Assembly (NCBI RefSeq): GCF_040581485.1 | Contig: NC_090133.1 | Location: 13,020,001-13,084,000 of the forward strand | Source: Linepithema humile | Lineage: Eukaryota > Arthropoda > Insecta > Hymenoptera > Formicidae | Length of the DNA stretch: 64,000 nt | Direction: 5' to 3' | Shown: piece by piece, positions 47,400-58,949 of the stretch | Layout of the letters: every line of letters starts with the position of its first letter | How positions within the stretch are numbered: position 1 is the stretch's first letter | Position numbers and translations under genes: made by a program | Notes under the pieces: generated by a model | The model's database searches: none | Seen by the model: the letters and a program-made list of their open reading frames with translations, nothing else | Told to the model about the DNA's origin: nothing

Positions 47400-47720
47400 C
47401 ATTGAACGTTCGAGTGAAATGAACAAGGCGTTAAATTTCCCTCGTAGAAATAACACGAACTTTTAACCGTGGATTATGGACTTAGAGAATCGAATAGGGA
47501 ATAACCGGAGGTTTAAAATGCATCTGACAAAGACCCGTGCCCATGTCTCTCTGAAAAAACATTCGAGGGCTTACCTGGCGATAGGTAGCACATGGAACAT
47601 ATCATCCGTTTTATTTCGACGCAAGAGCGAATCAATGCTGCCACTTTTACGCTTTGCTCCACAAAACTATTTGTGGAATGTCTTCAGGCACATCGTGCAT
47701 TTTATTTCCGCTGTACACCG
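47400..47720. other. GC-richer intronic island
   Basis: Balanced composition about 2 kb upstream of exon B, with a 128-codon plus-strand frame (47476-47862) that has no recognised domain and runs into AT-rich DNA. No splice context links it to scro. Confidence 0.35.
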
Positions 47721-48345
47721 CACCTGCAATTTGCACTCTACAAGATTTTCTTACTTTTGGATATTTAATATCAAAACATCAAATAAACAGATTTGCCAAA
47801 ATTATATAGAGAACTATGCAGAGTTATTTACACTAGTGTATATATATAAACATGTGTTTTAATGTTTTTAACGAGTTTTAACTAAAGAAAATGTTTATAT
47901 GATTTCTATTTTCTTTTTAGTCGATGTTTAAAGAGGAAAGAAGGGGGACTTTTGGATAATAAAATTAACTGCAAGAAACAACAAAATAGCGAGCTATTAT
48001 CAAATCGTGAACGTTTTATGTAGTGCAAATAATCATATTTTACAGTAGTTTTAAACGAATAACTTTCAAGCTGATCACTAAATCCGAATGAAATTAGAAT
48101 TTTATACGTATATATACTGTATGTGAAAAATCTGGCTAACAATGTTTCTTTTTTGTCAAATTTGTCAGTAAATACTGCAATATTTTTTTGCATAACCAAG
48201 GTAAACTTATCGTGCCTAGATTTCGGGCAGATATTCGAAATAAATACACGGAAAAAATTTTATATAAAAAATTACTATAATGTGGCAGTAGCTGCGGATA
48301 TCAAGGGATTATAAGTTTAAATGCTATAGCTATATTATTTTAAAA

Positions 48346-48507
48346 ACAACAAAATAACGCAATTTTACACTTTCTCGTAGTAAAAATTTTGATATTACAA
48401 AGCAGAAGCTTGCTGGATAAAAGTTAGTATTGCAAAGAAAAGTAAAAAATATATATTGAGTAAATTTTTACTACAAGAAAGTGTAAAATTGCGTTATTTT
48501 ATTGTTT
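48346..48507. mobile_element. MITE with about 40-bp inverted repeats
   Basis: 'acaaaataacgcaattttac' and 'actttctcgtagtaaaaattt' on the left are mirrored by 'aaatttttactacaagaaagt' and 'gtaaaattgcgttattttat' on the right. About 162 bp, non-coding. Confidence 0.85.
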
Positions 48508-48589
48508 GCATACCATAGTAAAAATTAATTCTTCCCGCTTTAGAATATAGCTTGAGCGCCAATTTCACAAAAATTATCTTTATCTACGA

Positions 48590-49010
48590 GATAAAAAGCA
48601 ATGTTGCCATAGTTACGTCGAAATCACGGAAACATTTCATGCAAGAATCAACCGAAACGCGCAGATCTTGTCAAGCATGTAACAATTGAACGCTGCAGCC
48701 AAAGCCAGAAGTGTACAGCGGCCCCACGAGCTCAGTCATGGAGGAAATGTGCATACAATCGAAAACTGCGTATATGTATATGACACATGTACGTAGTTCT
48801 CGGTTGTGTGCGCATTTCCTTTATGACCAGTGATGGTAGAAATAAGACTAGTCCTTATTTTATTTCTACCGTGCTGTTTATGAGTGAGCCTGCGTGTGGC
48901 TTCGGCTGCCACGTTCAATTGTTAAAGATCTGCGCGTTTCTGCAACTCTTCGGCCCAAAGCTTCCTTCATCGTTTCGCTGTAGTTTCGTTATAGCAGTGC
49001 TGTGAATAAA
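48590..49010. other. GC-richer island with two small hairpins
   Basis: 'ggaaatgtgcatacaatcgaaaac' near 48742 pairs imperfectly with 'gttgtgtgcgcatttcc' near 48800-48820. 'ggtagaaataagactagtcc' pairs with 'ttattttatttctacc' near 48836-48871. Open frames on both strands have no recognised domain. Confidence 0.45.
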
Positions 49011-49633
49011 AGAAAATGCTGAAATTAAATCTCCTACTGGTCACAAATATATACCAACTCTGGATATAAGATATGTGAGTGTATATGAATTTTACTTCTT
49101 TCAACCTTGATTATCATTTGATTTAGATTATTATTTTACATTGTATAATATTTTTATTATACAATTTTATTTTTGTTTACATTTTTATTTTTTGAATATG
49201 CTTATTGTACTTATTAAAATGCAAATGATATACAATAATATATTTTTACTAATTTTTGTGGAAAATAAACTTGTATTTTGCTGAATAAAATTCCAGACAA
49301 CATGCATGTCTCAAAGACTTTTAAAAGATGTCTAAAAGACATCTAAAAGAAAAATGACATTTTTTGGACGTCTTTCAGATGTATTTCTGATAAAAATTTA
49401 AGAGATAGAGACAGTAGCAATTGTAAGAAAAGACAGTTATACTTATATATTTTGTCTTGCACAATATTAATTTATTGTCCTATTTAAAGTTGCGCGAGGT
49501 AATTTAAGAGAAGTTGAAATATTGTGCTTACCTTTGGATCTCATAGAATAATAATATTTAACATAAAAATACAGATTGCGATATTAATAGGCACCCAATA
49601 AAATTTTAATTGTGCGTTTGTATATATGTGCAG

Positions 49634-49720
49634 GTGAAGATATGGTTCCAAAATCACCGGTACAAATGCAAGAGGCAAGCTAAGGAGAAAGCTATGGCCG
49701 AGCAAAACGCTCAAAATCAG
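49634..49720 (+). CDS. scro: Scarecrow / NK2.1 homeobox gene, internal exon B
   Basis: An 87-bp phase-0 exon between the acceptor tgtgcag and the donor AATCAG/gtaatt. It encodes VKIWFQNHRYKCKRQA, homeodomain residues 45-60 (recognition helix with Gln50, Asn51 and the NK2 hallmark Tyr54), followed by KEKAMAEQNAQNQ. KRQAKEK immediately after the helix is typical of NK2.1 / scro. As I recall, the insect scro position 56 is Cys where vertebrate Nkx2-1 has Met. Joined to exon A it completes a canonical 60-residue homeodomain with no gap. Another exon must follow, with the NK2-specific domain and stop; none was recognised up to 64000. Confidence 0.95.
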
Positions 49721-49918
49721 GTAATTGTACAAATACAGTATTTAAACTGTAATAATATATAAAAATAATTAAATTTATACAATATTTTTACAAGAATTTT
49801 GATATACATATTTGAACTTAAAATTAATAATTTTGGAATATTTTCTACTAAAAAAATTATGTCCTAAACTATTCGTGTTCGGTAATAATGCAATAGAATT
49901 GGATGCCAAATTTATATG

Positions 49919-50100
49919 CAGTATGTCTAAAAAATAATGGGATTTATTTTTTAATTTTTAACTTTTTGTATAAGCATCGTCTACTGACGTTATGTTTAGA
50001 TAAGTAAACATGAAGCTTCAAAACACCACTAGTTGTCAGTAGATGGCGCTTACATGAAAAATAAAAACAAAATTAATCCCGTTATTTTTCAGACATACTG
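49919..50100. mobile_element. Mariner-derived MITE
   Basis: The ends 'cagtatgtctaaaaaataat' and (right, reverse complement) 'cagtatgtctgaaaaataac' frame a largely palindromic 182-bp element, with TA dinucleotides close outside both ends. The terminal repeat and next block ('gtctgaaaaataacgggatt', 'catctactgac') nearly match the mariner left end at 17802-17875, so this is probably a deletion derivative of that family. It begins about 200 bp after exon B. Confidence 0.85.
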
Positions 50101-50104
50101 TATA

Positions 50105-50500
50105 TGTAAATCTTATGCATTTGTCATCGAGCTGCCGTCGCTTCTTCAGATTCTTCCGGCAGTTTAAAAACAATGTTAGTACGTACTTGACGAAAATGTC
50201 ATGTCAACTAATCCGAAATAAAATGACTTTAAATGAGAAATATCACGGAAGCCGCATAAATCCTCGTATCCGCATCATATTTCGCTTCGAGAGTCCACTC
50301 AATCGCTCGAAGCGATTTTGCATTTATTTTGTTATGTCATTTGGTATTTCCGAGGGATCGCTCCGAGTGTCGCTCCGATAGAACGATAAAATTGCTCGCG
50401 TTGAGCACATAATCACGTGCTCGTCGCGTTTCACGTGGCTCAAAAAAAATTTAACGCCAGATTACCAGGTCGAGTGAAATAACGAATTTGTACGTCGGTG
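50105..50500. promoter_or_regulatory. GC-richer island, candidate enhancer near exon B
   Basis: Non-repetitive, balanced composition, directly after the MITE and about 400-800 bp downstream of exon B. It contains an E-box CACGTG pair ('aatcacgtgctc', 'tttcacgtggctc') near 50413 and 50431. The open frame here has no domain. Regulatory role inferred only. Confidence 0.4.
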
Positions 50501-50509
50501 AAATCTAGC

Positions 50510-51160
50510 ATTTACTATAATCCGAGCGAAAAATGCAGGAGATATCAAAGTGTTCTGTATGTATATATATACAGTTGTCAAACTAATGCCTACTATATTA
50601 ACTGATTATGTTTTTAATTTAATTAATTCTTTAATTTTTATCAAGTATCATTTTTATCGTTGCCTTACGATCTTATTTTTTCACATGAATACCATAATGA
50701 ATAAAATTTTAACTGAAATTTTACTAATTGCAAGGTTAAATTTATAAAGATCAGACATGAGAAAGTTTATTATTTATTTTTCATCTTCTAAAATTTAATT
50801 TACTGGCAAGCCTGTTATTTTCAACTGCGCTTATGACACAAAAGCTATTGAAATTTGATCACAATTTTTGTTTTTTGATTAGTATCGAAATATTGATGCT
50901 ATATAAATATTGATGGTTTAATAGTCTACATGTATCTTTTATGTGACAGAAATTTAGAAATATTCTAACTAATTTACATAATATTACACAGTATTGCAAA
51001 GTTAATTTGCAATATTATGGTTTACAGTAATTTACATCTTCGTCTATCATTCAAATATAAGTACTGATTTAACAATATGTCTTCAAATTTTTTAAAATAT
51101 TTATTTCATAAATCGAACAACACGCATGACAGAAAAATGTGTATTTGATGTTATACATTA
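50510..51160. other. AT-rich intronic sequence, no gene recognised
   Basis: Nothing recognised. Confidence 0.6.
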
Positions 51161-51164
51161 GAGC

Positions 51165-51305
51165 TCGGAATTAGTTGCACATTTCGGGCCGATTCCCGAG
51201 ACGACGCCTCCTGTTCCCCCACTACTGCCCGGCCGCTGGCGACCGAGCTGCCGATAGCTCTGGCTCAGGAGCGTTTTATATTAGAAATAGGCTAGGTTGT
51301 ATCTC
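51165..51305. repeat. GC-rich repeat block beginning CGGAATTAGTTGCACAT
   Basis: 'ctcggaattagttgcacat' also occurs at about 23825, and a variant in the hairpin loop at about 20617. Each is followed by a GC-rich block. This suggests a short dispersed repeat with a GC-rich body; its class was not identified. Confidence 0.5.
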
Positions 51306-51309
51306 TCAA

Positions 51310-51835
51310 AAAATCGTAACATTTTCTTTGCTACATAAATAATGTTTATTTTCATTAATACATAATATATATATTTAATTATTTTACACGTTTTATATGT
51401 ATATGTATAAGATTTTCAGATTTGTCATTAGTTTACTAAAACTGTTTAGACTGTTTATAACATTAATTCTACTTAACGCTATATAAAGTGTATCACATGG
51501 AGGTAATTTACTTCCTTTTTATACTGCTTTTTTTAATTTTATTTATTTTAAGAGGAAAAATTAGTATATTTATGCTTTATTATATTAATTATATTAATGC
51601 TTTAAAATTCAGTGATAGTTACTGAAGAGAAAATTTATTTTTATTAGAATAGATTGTAAATATTTGGCGGAAATTGTCATTTAAAGCATATTTTTCTTTG
51701 ATTTTCTCAAAATCATGATGCTAGGTTAAATTTAGTGTATAAAAGAACTACAAAAATCATTCTTTTTGCGCAGACAATAAAGCAAAATGTCAAATTTTAT
51801 ATGCCAGTATAACTGCGCAAATACAGTTAAAAAAT
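51310..51835. other. AT-rich intronic sequence, no gene recognised
   Basis: Nothing recognised. Confidence 0.6.
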
Positions 51836-51839
51836 ATAT

Positions 51840-52160
51840 CGCGAACAATTCTACTAGTGACAGATGCTATTCTCGAGATATCGCTCGTTGCTTGTGGAAA
51901 CGTGCCATGTCTCTTGGATCTTTCAGCTAGGCACGCATATAATCGAACATGGACTGTTCCGCTTTTTTTGTCGCCCTATGTCTCTCAAAGAATACTATTC
52001 AAAAGAAACGTCAGATTTGTGATTATTATGATACACGCACGCGGGTTCCTGTGAATACATTACGATGTCACATGTATGCTACGTCACGAAAACCGCTAAG
52101 CGTACGCTAATATCGGGTTGCTCGAGATCCGGCGATGCGACGCAACGGTAAATACAATTA
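51840..52160. other. GC-richer intronic island
   Basis: Balanced composition, short frame without a domain, no repeat signature. Candidate non-coding element. Confidence 0.4.
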
Positions 52161-52592
52161 CACGATTACATAATTCTGCAATATTCTCGTGAACATTTTC
52201 TTGAAATCAACGATTTGAGTTTATAATAAAACATCGGAGGCTTAAAGTACGTAACAACTAAACAATCAAAGAAAAAATTGTTTTAGTATAAATTTTTGTA
52301 TTTCCGTATTTTTATCTTAAAAATGATAAAATCTATAAAATCTATTCTTTTACTGTGAAATTTGTAAAATCTATTTTATGATGCAAGTAATTTATTTATT
52401 TATTTATTTATTTTTATATAACTTTTGCTTCTCTTAAAAACTCTTTTAATGTAAGTTTATTGTGTTTTCCCTTTTTTATAGCTCTTCTTTAATTAAAAAA
52501 GGCATGTTATTTACTTTTGAGGTCTCTTTTCCGCGTTACTAATTGGTCGATTCATGTTGCACATTATTATGTGTCATCGTGACGATTACATT

Positions 52593-52635
52593 TGACAGCT
52601 TGTATTTTGACAGTTGTTTGACAGCTGTGTGACAG
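52593..52635 (+). promoter_or_regulatory. Four TGACAG sites in 43 bp
   Basis: TGACAG starts at 52593, 52608, 52619 and 52630, giving spacings of 15, 11 and 11 bases, all in the same orientation. TGACAG is the core bound by Meis/Homothorax/TGIF-type TALE homeodomains. The units share 'ttgacag' context but differ between sites, so a decayed 11-bp tandem repeat is the main alternative. Confidence 0.45.
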
Positions 52636-53084
52636 CTTGCATCTTTGTTATTATACAAAAAATAGATGTGTTTTAAAAAAAGTAAAAATGTTAATTATTA
52701 TACTAAATCGGGGAAAAAATAACGCGCGCTTGTGTGGCCTAGTAATATAAAACTTATTAGAAATTTGACGAATATAATTTTTACATTAAAATACTTATTA
52801 AATTTGCCATAATTTTAACACTCTATTTTCAAAACATTATTATACAGACACTTAATAGTTAAATAGATATTTTAAATAGATGTTATCTTAAAAATTGATC
52901 TTAATAATACTGTAAATTGAGATTTTAATTATAATTGTTTTTAAAATAAAAAATAATTTCAAAAAAGCAAAAGTAATTTCCTAAATGAGAGCAAAAATAA
53001 TTCAATTGGCATAAGAATTGGCATAAAAAATTCCGTGCCATATACATATTTCGTACCATGTTTGTTTTATGTGGTAAAATGAAA

Positions 53085-53400
53085 TGTGCTACTTCGTTAT
53101 CGCTTTAGGTAGATGATATTTTTGCGAAATACGCGAACAAGTGTCACTTAATACAGACACAGAGCAACGATATAAGCGGATTTTTCGTTGCACGCTTTTA
53201 TGCGTCGAGGGATGCATGTATCGTGGCCCATTGAAATTCGATAAAAAATATAGTTTACGGAAATATGAGATTACGCGTGAGTCAGTACGCACTTCTAAAC
53301 GATACGTGCACTTTTTCGCTCATGGTGTAACATTCAGAAGCGCAGTCTGTGAGCCTTATGCAAATTTTATTATCAATTATTCAAAGATATAATACATATA
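53085..53400. other. GC-richer intronic island
   Basis: Balanced composition with overlapping frames on both strands (53089-53292 -, 53141-53392 +), no recognised domain. Candidate non-coding element. Confidence 0.4.
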
Positions 53401-53679
53401 TTGTACAATATTTCCATATGGAAGAAAAGAATCCTTCCGTTGAAATAAACCGTTACTGTGTTATACGCGAATCACATTTGATGTGAAAACACAATCAAAT
53501 TTTTCTGTTATAATTAATTACTCTAACTTTGCAAAATTAGATACTTTTTGTCCGCTTAATTCTCGCTAAACAAAATACGAATTATCTGTTGAAGCAAAAT
53601 ATTCTACCTTGCTAATATATACAACATATTATATTATAAATATAATAAATTTTTTTTTTATTTAAAAATTTTTGACATC

Positions 53680-54000
53680 GAAACAAACGTACAAAAGTAG
53701 TCTCGAGTTTGCCACTATTCTTCAATTTAAAGCTTAAGTGATATCCATCGCAAAAATTTCGATGGATTCTGCCTGGACAATTTGCCGTCGAGATCGTAGT
53801 TATTCTAGAACACAATAGATTCAACGCTACGCTGCGATGCTTCGTAAAAAGCCGTATTGCATTAATCGTATTGAAAGTTATCTGACGAGCCGATCTGCAC
53901 GGACGAGCGATTCTTTTGCTCGACAATCGCGCAACTAGCTCTATAATTTACTCGTTAGTTCATTGTGTTTCCGTAAACACGTTTTTGTTACCCTCTTTTC
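53680..54000. other. GC-richer intronic island
   Basis: Contains an 8-bp stem 'atccatcg...cgatggat' near 53744 and a 104-codon minus-strand frame without a recognised domain. Candidate non-coding element. Confidence 0.4.
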
Positions 54001-54009
54001 GATATGGTT

Positions 54010-55630
54010 CAATATTTCATTCAGTTATATCGTCACTTTGAAGGAAGACTGTGATGCAATTTGACAATTGACATATCTTAGTATCTAGCGTAAAATAATT
54101 ACAAAAATTTTTAATTTTTATTTTAAAACTTGTGGTGCTCTTTCTTTAGATTAAAATACAAATAAAAGGTGTCCTATGTAGTAGCTGATCATTATCTAGT
54201 CATACATTAACAATTATTATTTAATATTTACAAATATCAAATCTAAAAATAATGTTTTAAAACATTTTAGTTAATTATATTTACCTACAAAAAGAATTAA
54301 AAATCAATGCGCGATATTTAATTAAAGAGTAGTAAGAGTTATAATTAGTACAATAAGCTGATGTACGAGACGATGAGATTATATCAGTAAAATAATTTAG
54401 ATTGATTTAATTTTACTAAAAGCAAATGATATTTTATATTGTCAAAAAGAATCAATTTTTATCATTTAAAAAAAAACAAATTCCTCGGATATCGGATATC
54501 CATATGTGCTAATATTTGATATTTTATGTAAATATTTTATTATTATTAACATTGATTATTAATTAATAATCGAAATTTTTATTTTATTTCTGTTAAGTAA
54601 AGTTTCTTCTTTATTGTGAATACAGAAAAGTGAAGAAAAAAATTATTTTGATGAGAAAAATTATATCTTTAATAATAAATATTTCTTAAATGTCCAGCTG
54701 TACTGGAACATAATTTTGTTACATAATTTTCAAAATATCTTCTTTCAAAAATTAATTGTTACTATTTGTGAAATTATATAAAAAATATATTTAGGTTTTT
54801 TTTAACTCCAAAATAGATACTTGCTACTTTATAGATTGTATGATTTATTAATAACATGAACAACTAGATTTTTTCCCGCGGAATTTATACAGTGTTTACA
54901 TTCTGTTTTTTTACTGATTTAACAGATAATATTAAATTGTGAATTCTGTTGTTAAATTAATTGTTACAAATGCAATTTTTTTATAAATGAAATAAAAATA
55001 TTGATATGTATGTTAAAAGTTTAAATATCAAGTTAAAAAGTATACTGATATGTGCGAAAATGATTAGTGGATTTATTAAATGTTAAAGCGTACACTAATT
55101 TCAGCATAATGTTAACAAATTAAAGTTCAACCATTACATTCGAAATAAATCTGCCATAAGGTGATGTTAACAAAGATGATTACAACTCTAACGACAATAT
55201 TAGTAGCCTACGTACAGATATTTTTTTATTTTTTATTTTACTTTATTTTTATGCTTCATGTAGGTAAAAATATTTGAACGTAATTCGAAAGAATTTCTGT
55301 GGATTATTCTAATCTGTTTATGTGCATTAGTAGAGTTTATTATAATAATGATAAAATAACTTTTACAGAACTGGCAAAATAATATTTTTTTAAATATTTC
55401 TGCCCAAATCTGATTTCAATGAAAATTGCTAAGGGGCCATAGAAAAATTGGAAAAAATCAATTGGGGTGAGTTTCGACTTGTGAAAGTAACACGCGCGTG
55501 CGCGAATAAAAACTGTTCTTATGGCCTTTAAAGGCTGAAATTTACAAAGGATTAATAAGAAAAATGATCTTATTGTTGACACATGATGGCTGTTGTTTGA
55601 TACATGACGATTCGAAATGCACTCGGTACT
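54010..55630. other. AT-rich intronic sequence, no gene recognised
   Basis: Nothing recognised apart from an alternating GC tract at about 55490-55505. Confidence 0.6.
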
Positions 55631-55969
55631 TTGACCGTATTTTTATTGATCTTATCAGTTTCATCTTGGGTGGCGTCGCCAAGGTCAGAGCAAGGTCACT
55701 TTGAATTTTTAAAATAAAATCCCCTATTTTTTATTGCATATTTTTATAGCTCTTTTTGAGACCTTTTCGAAACATTATAATTTTATCTCCTTTAGATCAG
55801 CCATTTCGAAGTTAACGAGGTTTTTATGGTAAAATGTCGGTGACTGAAGCTTTACTCAAGATGAAATAAGTGAAGATGCCACTATCGTATTATACTCATG
55901 TATGGAGAAAGAGGTGGTAGGTGATATGTGGGCCCAGTTGGAGCCCAATCAGACCCAAATCGATTTTTT

Positions 55970-56330
55970 CAAATGGGCACTCCCATTTTTCATCGCAAAT
56001 TCGTGTTCGAGACATTTTTCTTTCCGACAATGTGAATTAGATTTTGGGTCCAGTCAAGCCCAAGTCAATTTTTTTTAACAGAAACCCCTATTTTTTATTA
56101 CAGATTTGCGTTTAAAACAGTTTTTGATTCCCGACAAGATACATTAGATTTCGGGTCCAGGACCCGATTTGGGCACAATCGGTCCTTGCTTAACTTTTCC
56201 AATAAGAGTCTTCATTTCTTTATCGGAGATTCAGACACGTTTTTCATTTCAACAATCCTTCTTTACAGAGATTGATTACATTACACAACTTATCTCAATG
56301 CATATTATCGTAGTCAAGCTATGCAATAAA
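55970..56330. repeat. Tandem subterminal repeats of about 115-120 bp
   Basis: About three imperfect copies run from the left inverted repeat toward the transposase. Each has a 'cccc(t/a)attttt.atc/ac' start, a '(t)tcgtgtt/tgcgttt..ac..tttttc/g' middle and a 'gattt(t/c)gggtcca' block near its end (56040 and 56150). The third copy (from about 56205) is partial. This lies between the inverted repeat and the transposase start. Confidence 0.6.
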
Positions 56331-56619
56331 TATTGGTCCTAGCCATATTTTCAATTCAACTCGCATTATTTTGCACAATATTTTCACTCGAATTTCTTGG
56401 CTTTAAAAAATATAAATCAATTACTATTTTGTAAATTTGAATGCCTCAAATACTTTCATTTATTTTGAAACTCTTTTTATGGGTGTTTTTAACTCCAATT
56501 TAATTTTTTATTATTCGAAAATTAGGTTTTTTTAGATGCCTTCACACATTGTTCAAAACATACATATCTTTTTTTTCGTACTTACAGAGTATTTATCTCA
56601 ATTATTTTCCACCGTGATT

Positions 56620-58495
56620 ATGGCATATCTTTCAGAACAAGAAAGAGAATCCCTTTTAACCAGTTGAGTGGTAGACTTTTCCGAAAGATTTGTGCCAAAA
56701 GTGGTAAGAGCCAAAAGTTAAAATATCGAAAAATGGTGAAACATGGGTTCAAAGTTTTCGAAAAAGCAACTTTTCGAAATGGGTGTGGATTCCTCCCCCC
56801 CCCCCCTCCACCCTGGGGCAGAATAGGGGTGGAAAATGTTAAATGGCACTATGGGTCGAGTGGGGATCATTTGAAAGGGCGTTTCAAGACAAGAACAATG
56901 ATTTTTTAAAATGTTTACTACGACTTTCCAGTCAAAAGTGGAGGTGAATCAAAAAAGGGGGGTAGACTTCCGAAAAGCTATCACCTCCAATTTGGCTTAT
57001 ATTCAGCCTAAATACTTATTTTATCTAGTAAATAATATTCCCAAATGGATTTTTGGCGCAAATGCCCCCTCCGCCACCCAGCCCTCCCCCCCCCTCAAAG
57101 GTTCAAAAATAAAACTGTTTTTGTTAATTATTTCAGAAAGTATTCATTGTACGGAAAAAGTTGTTAAACAAAAAATGAAGCTCATAAAAAGCTCTACAAA
57201 TAAGGTCTTATACATATTTTACCTAACTCCAATATTTTAATCTTTTAACAATTAACAGTCGCCATATTGGATCCGCCATTTTGAATTTTGCAATTTTGAC
57301 AACAGATTTGAATTCAGCAGCCCAAAAAATCTTAGGATATCAAGTTTTATGCAAATCTGTTGAAAATTAGTGGAGTTATTTAGAAATGTACATATATGAT
57401 ACATTACTACGTTTGGCACTTTTTTTTGTACATATATGATATATTACCACTCAACTGATTAATGATGCGAAGGTGGGGTAATCGACAAAAATTTTACAAT
57501 GAAGTAAGGCAGCTTTTTAACGAAACATTTCGTGATTAAAACACTGGTATTTCAAAATCTACTGTAGAACGAACGATAAAGCGTTTTGAAGAAACTGGAA
57601 GCGTAAAAAAATCACACAATTCCAGGGAGGCCAGTATCAGCGACTAGTCCAGAAAAAGCATTGGATGTTGCACAATCCTTTATTGAAGATCCAAACCTTT
57701 CCATCTGTAAGAACATCAGCAACATGACATTAATCCAATATCTGTACATAAAATTTTGAAACAAATTAAATTTTATTCGCAAAATTCTTGTGCAAGAGCT
57801 AAACGATGATGATTTTGATCGTCGTATTGAATTTTGTGAGCTCATAATGCAAAGAATTGACGCAGAACCCAACTTTCTATTTAACATAATTTTCTCGGAT
57901 GAAGCAATTTGTGAATTCAATAATCGCATCAATAGACACAACTATAGATTCTAGTCTGATACTAATCCTCACTGGATGTTAGAGGCACACACATAATATC
58001 TAGAAAAGTTGAATGTTTGGGCAAATGTTTTATTAATGAATGTTTTAATTAAATAATGTTTTAATTGGTCCATTTTTCATTAATGGCAGCAAAGATATGC
58101 TGAGAAATCCAATACTTTCGGCAATAATTGCGATCGTAGGTGAGAACTTTGAGCAGACATGGTTCTAGCAGGACGGTGCAGGACCGCATTTTAATAGAAA
58201 CGTTATTAATTATTTGAGCACAGTTTTTCTTAATTGATGGATAGGCAGAAGAGGAAAGATCGAGTGGTTATCTCGATCGCTTGATTTATCGCTGCTTGAT
58301 TACTTTCTGTGGGGTTATCTAAAAAGTAGAGTGTGTAAAACAAAACCATGAAATCAGGACGATTTTCGCTGTCGAATCTTTGAAAAAGCTGCGTTCATTC
58401 TTAATGATTACATCAGAAATGCCGTGTCATCTTTTTATGATCGAATAGTATATTGTCAAGCGGTGAATGGTAGGCAATTTGAACAATTACTATGA
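56620..58495 (+). pseudogene. Transposase gene split by a nested insertion
   Basis: The frame opens at ATG 56620 with 'MAYLSEQERESLL' and is cut at TTAA 56656. It resumes at 57459 with 'LMMRRWGNRQKFYNEV' and 'RQLFNETFRD', followed by a helix-turn-helix-like 'ISKSTVERTIKRFEETGSV'. Later frames show 'IIFSDEAI', 'NPHW', 'KLNVWANV', 'GPFFINGS', the catalytic 'QDGAGPHFNR', 'WIGRRGKIEWLSRSLDLS', 'LDYFLWGYLKS' and a C-terminal 'NGRQFEQLL' ending at TGA 58495. These match insect mariner-like transposases of the QDGAPPH / SPDLTPLDFFLWG type. Besides the insertion there are in-frame stops (for example right after NETFRD) and frameshifts, so it is dead. Confidence 0.85.
56660..57458. mobile_element. TTAA-flanked (piggyBac-type) non-autonomous element
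   Basis: 799 bp with matching ends: CCAGTTGAGTGGTA on the left and its inverse TACCACTCAACTGA on the right. It is flanked by TTAA at 56656-56659 and 57459-57462. TTAA duplication is the hallmark of piggyBac-like insertion. The interior has C-rich runs near 56795 and 57085 and no transposase. The two open frames inside (56664-56909, 56911-57240) have no domain. Removing the element with one TTAA returns the host transposase to a single frame, which confirms the boundaries. Confidence 0.85.
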
Positions 58496-58949
58496 TACTT
58501 AAACATCAGCAGAATGTGTTTGCTAGGCCAATTGTCACACATCCTAATCAAGGATCAGTTTTTATTTTAACGTCCTCATAACCATCACAATCTTGCCTTC
58601 AATGTCTAAATCACCCGGCGATCTTGCCTTCGTTGGCTGGACATCTGACCATAAAAACTCGATAACTTCGAAACGGCTGACCCAAAGTGGATAAAATTAT
58701 AGTGTTTTGAGAAGATCTCAAGAAGGGCTATAAGAATAATTAATAAAAAAATAGGAAGTTCCATTTAAAAAATTTAAAGTGATCTTGCCCTGATTTTGGT
58801 GACGTCACCCAAGGTCAAACTAGATCAATAATATCAATAAATAGATCTTTTTAAACCCTACAACTTTTATCTGAAACATTTTCTTGTAAAACTTATATTT
58901 CTCGAAACATTCTGGGGTCCCGATCTTTTTTATACACCCTGTATATAAA

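Larger units (their letters stand above)
55637..58945 (+). mobile_element. Degenerate Tc1/mariner-like transposon with long subterminal inverted repeats
   Basis: Left blocks such as 'cttgggtggcgtcgcc', 'gcaaggtcactttgaattttt', 'tatagctctttttgag' and 'gccatttcgaagttaacgag' (55670-55830) recur inverted at about 58650-58820. The right terminus ends 'tttatacaccctgtata' near 58945. The matching left terminus is missing, so the left end is truncated at about 55637. Inside are tandem subterminal repeats (55970-56330), a broken transposase (56620-58495) and a nested TTAA-flanked element (56660-57458). Confidence 0.8.

Noticed and set aside
51165..51305. Terminal scro exon with the NK2-specific domain
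   Set aside because: The GC-rich block does not encode VAVPVLV.DGKPC in any frame, and it shares a repeat motif with 23825 and 20617.
57612..57941. Minus-strand 109-codon frame
   Set aside because: Antisense to the degenerate transposase, whose plus-strand motifs are clear.
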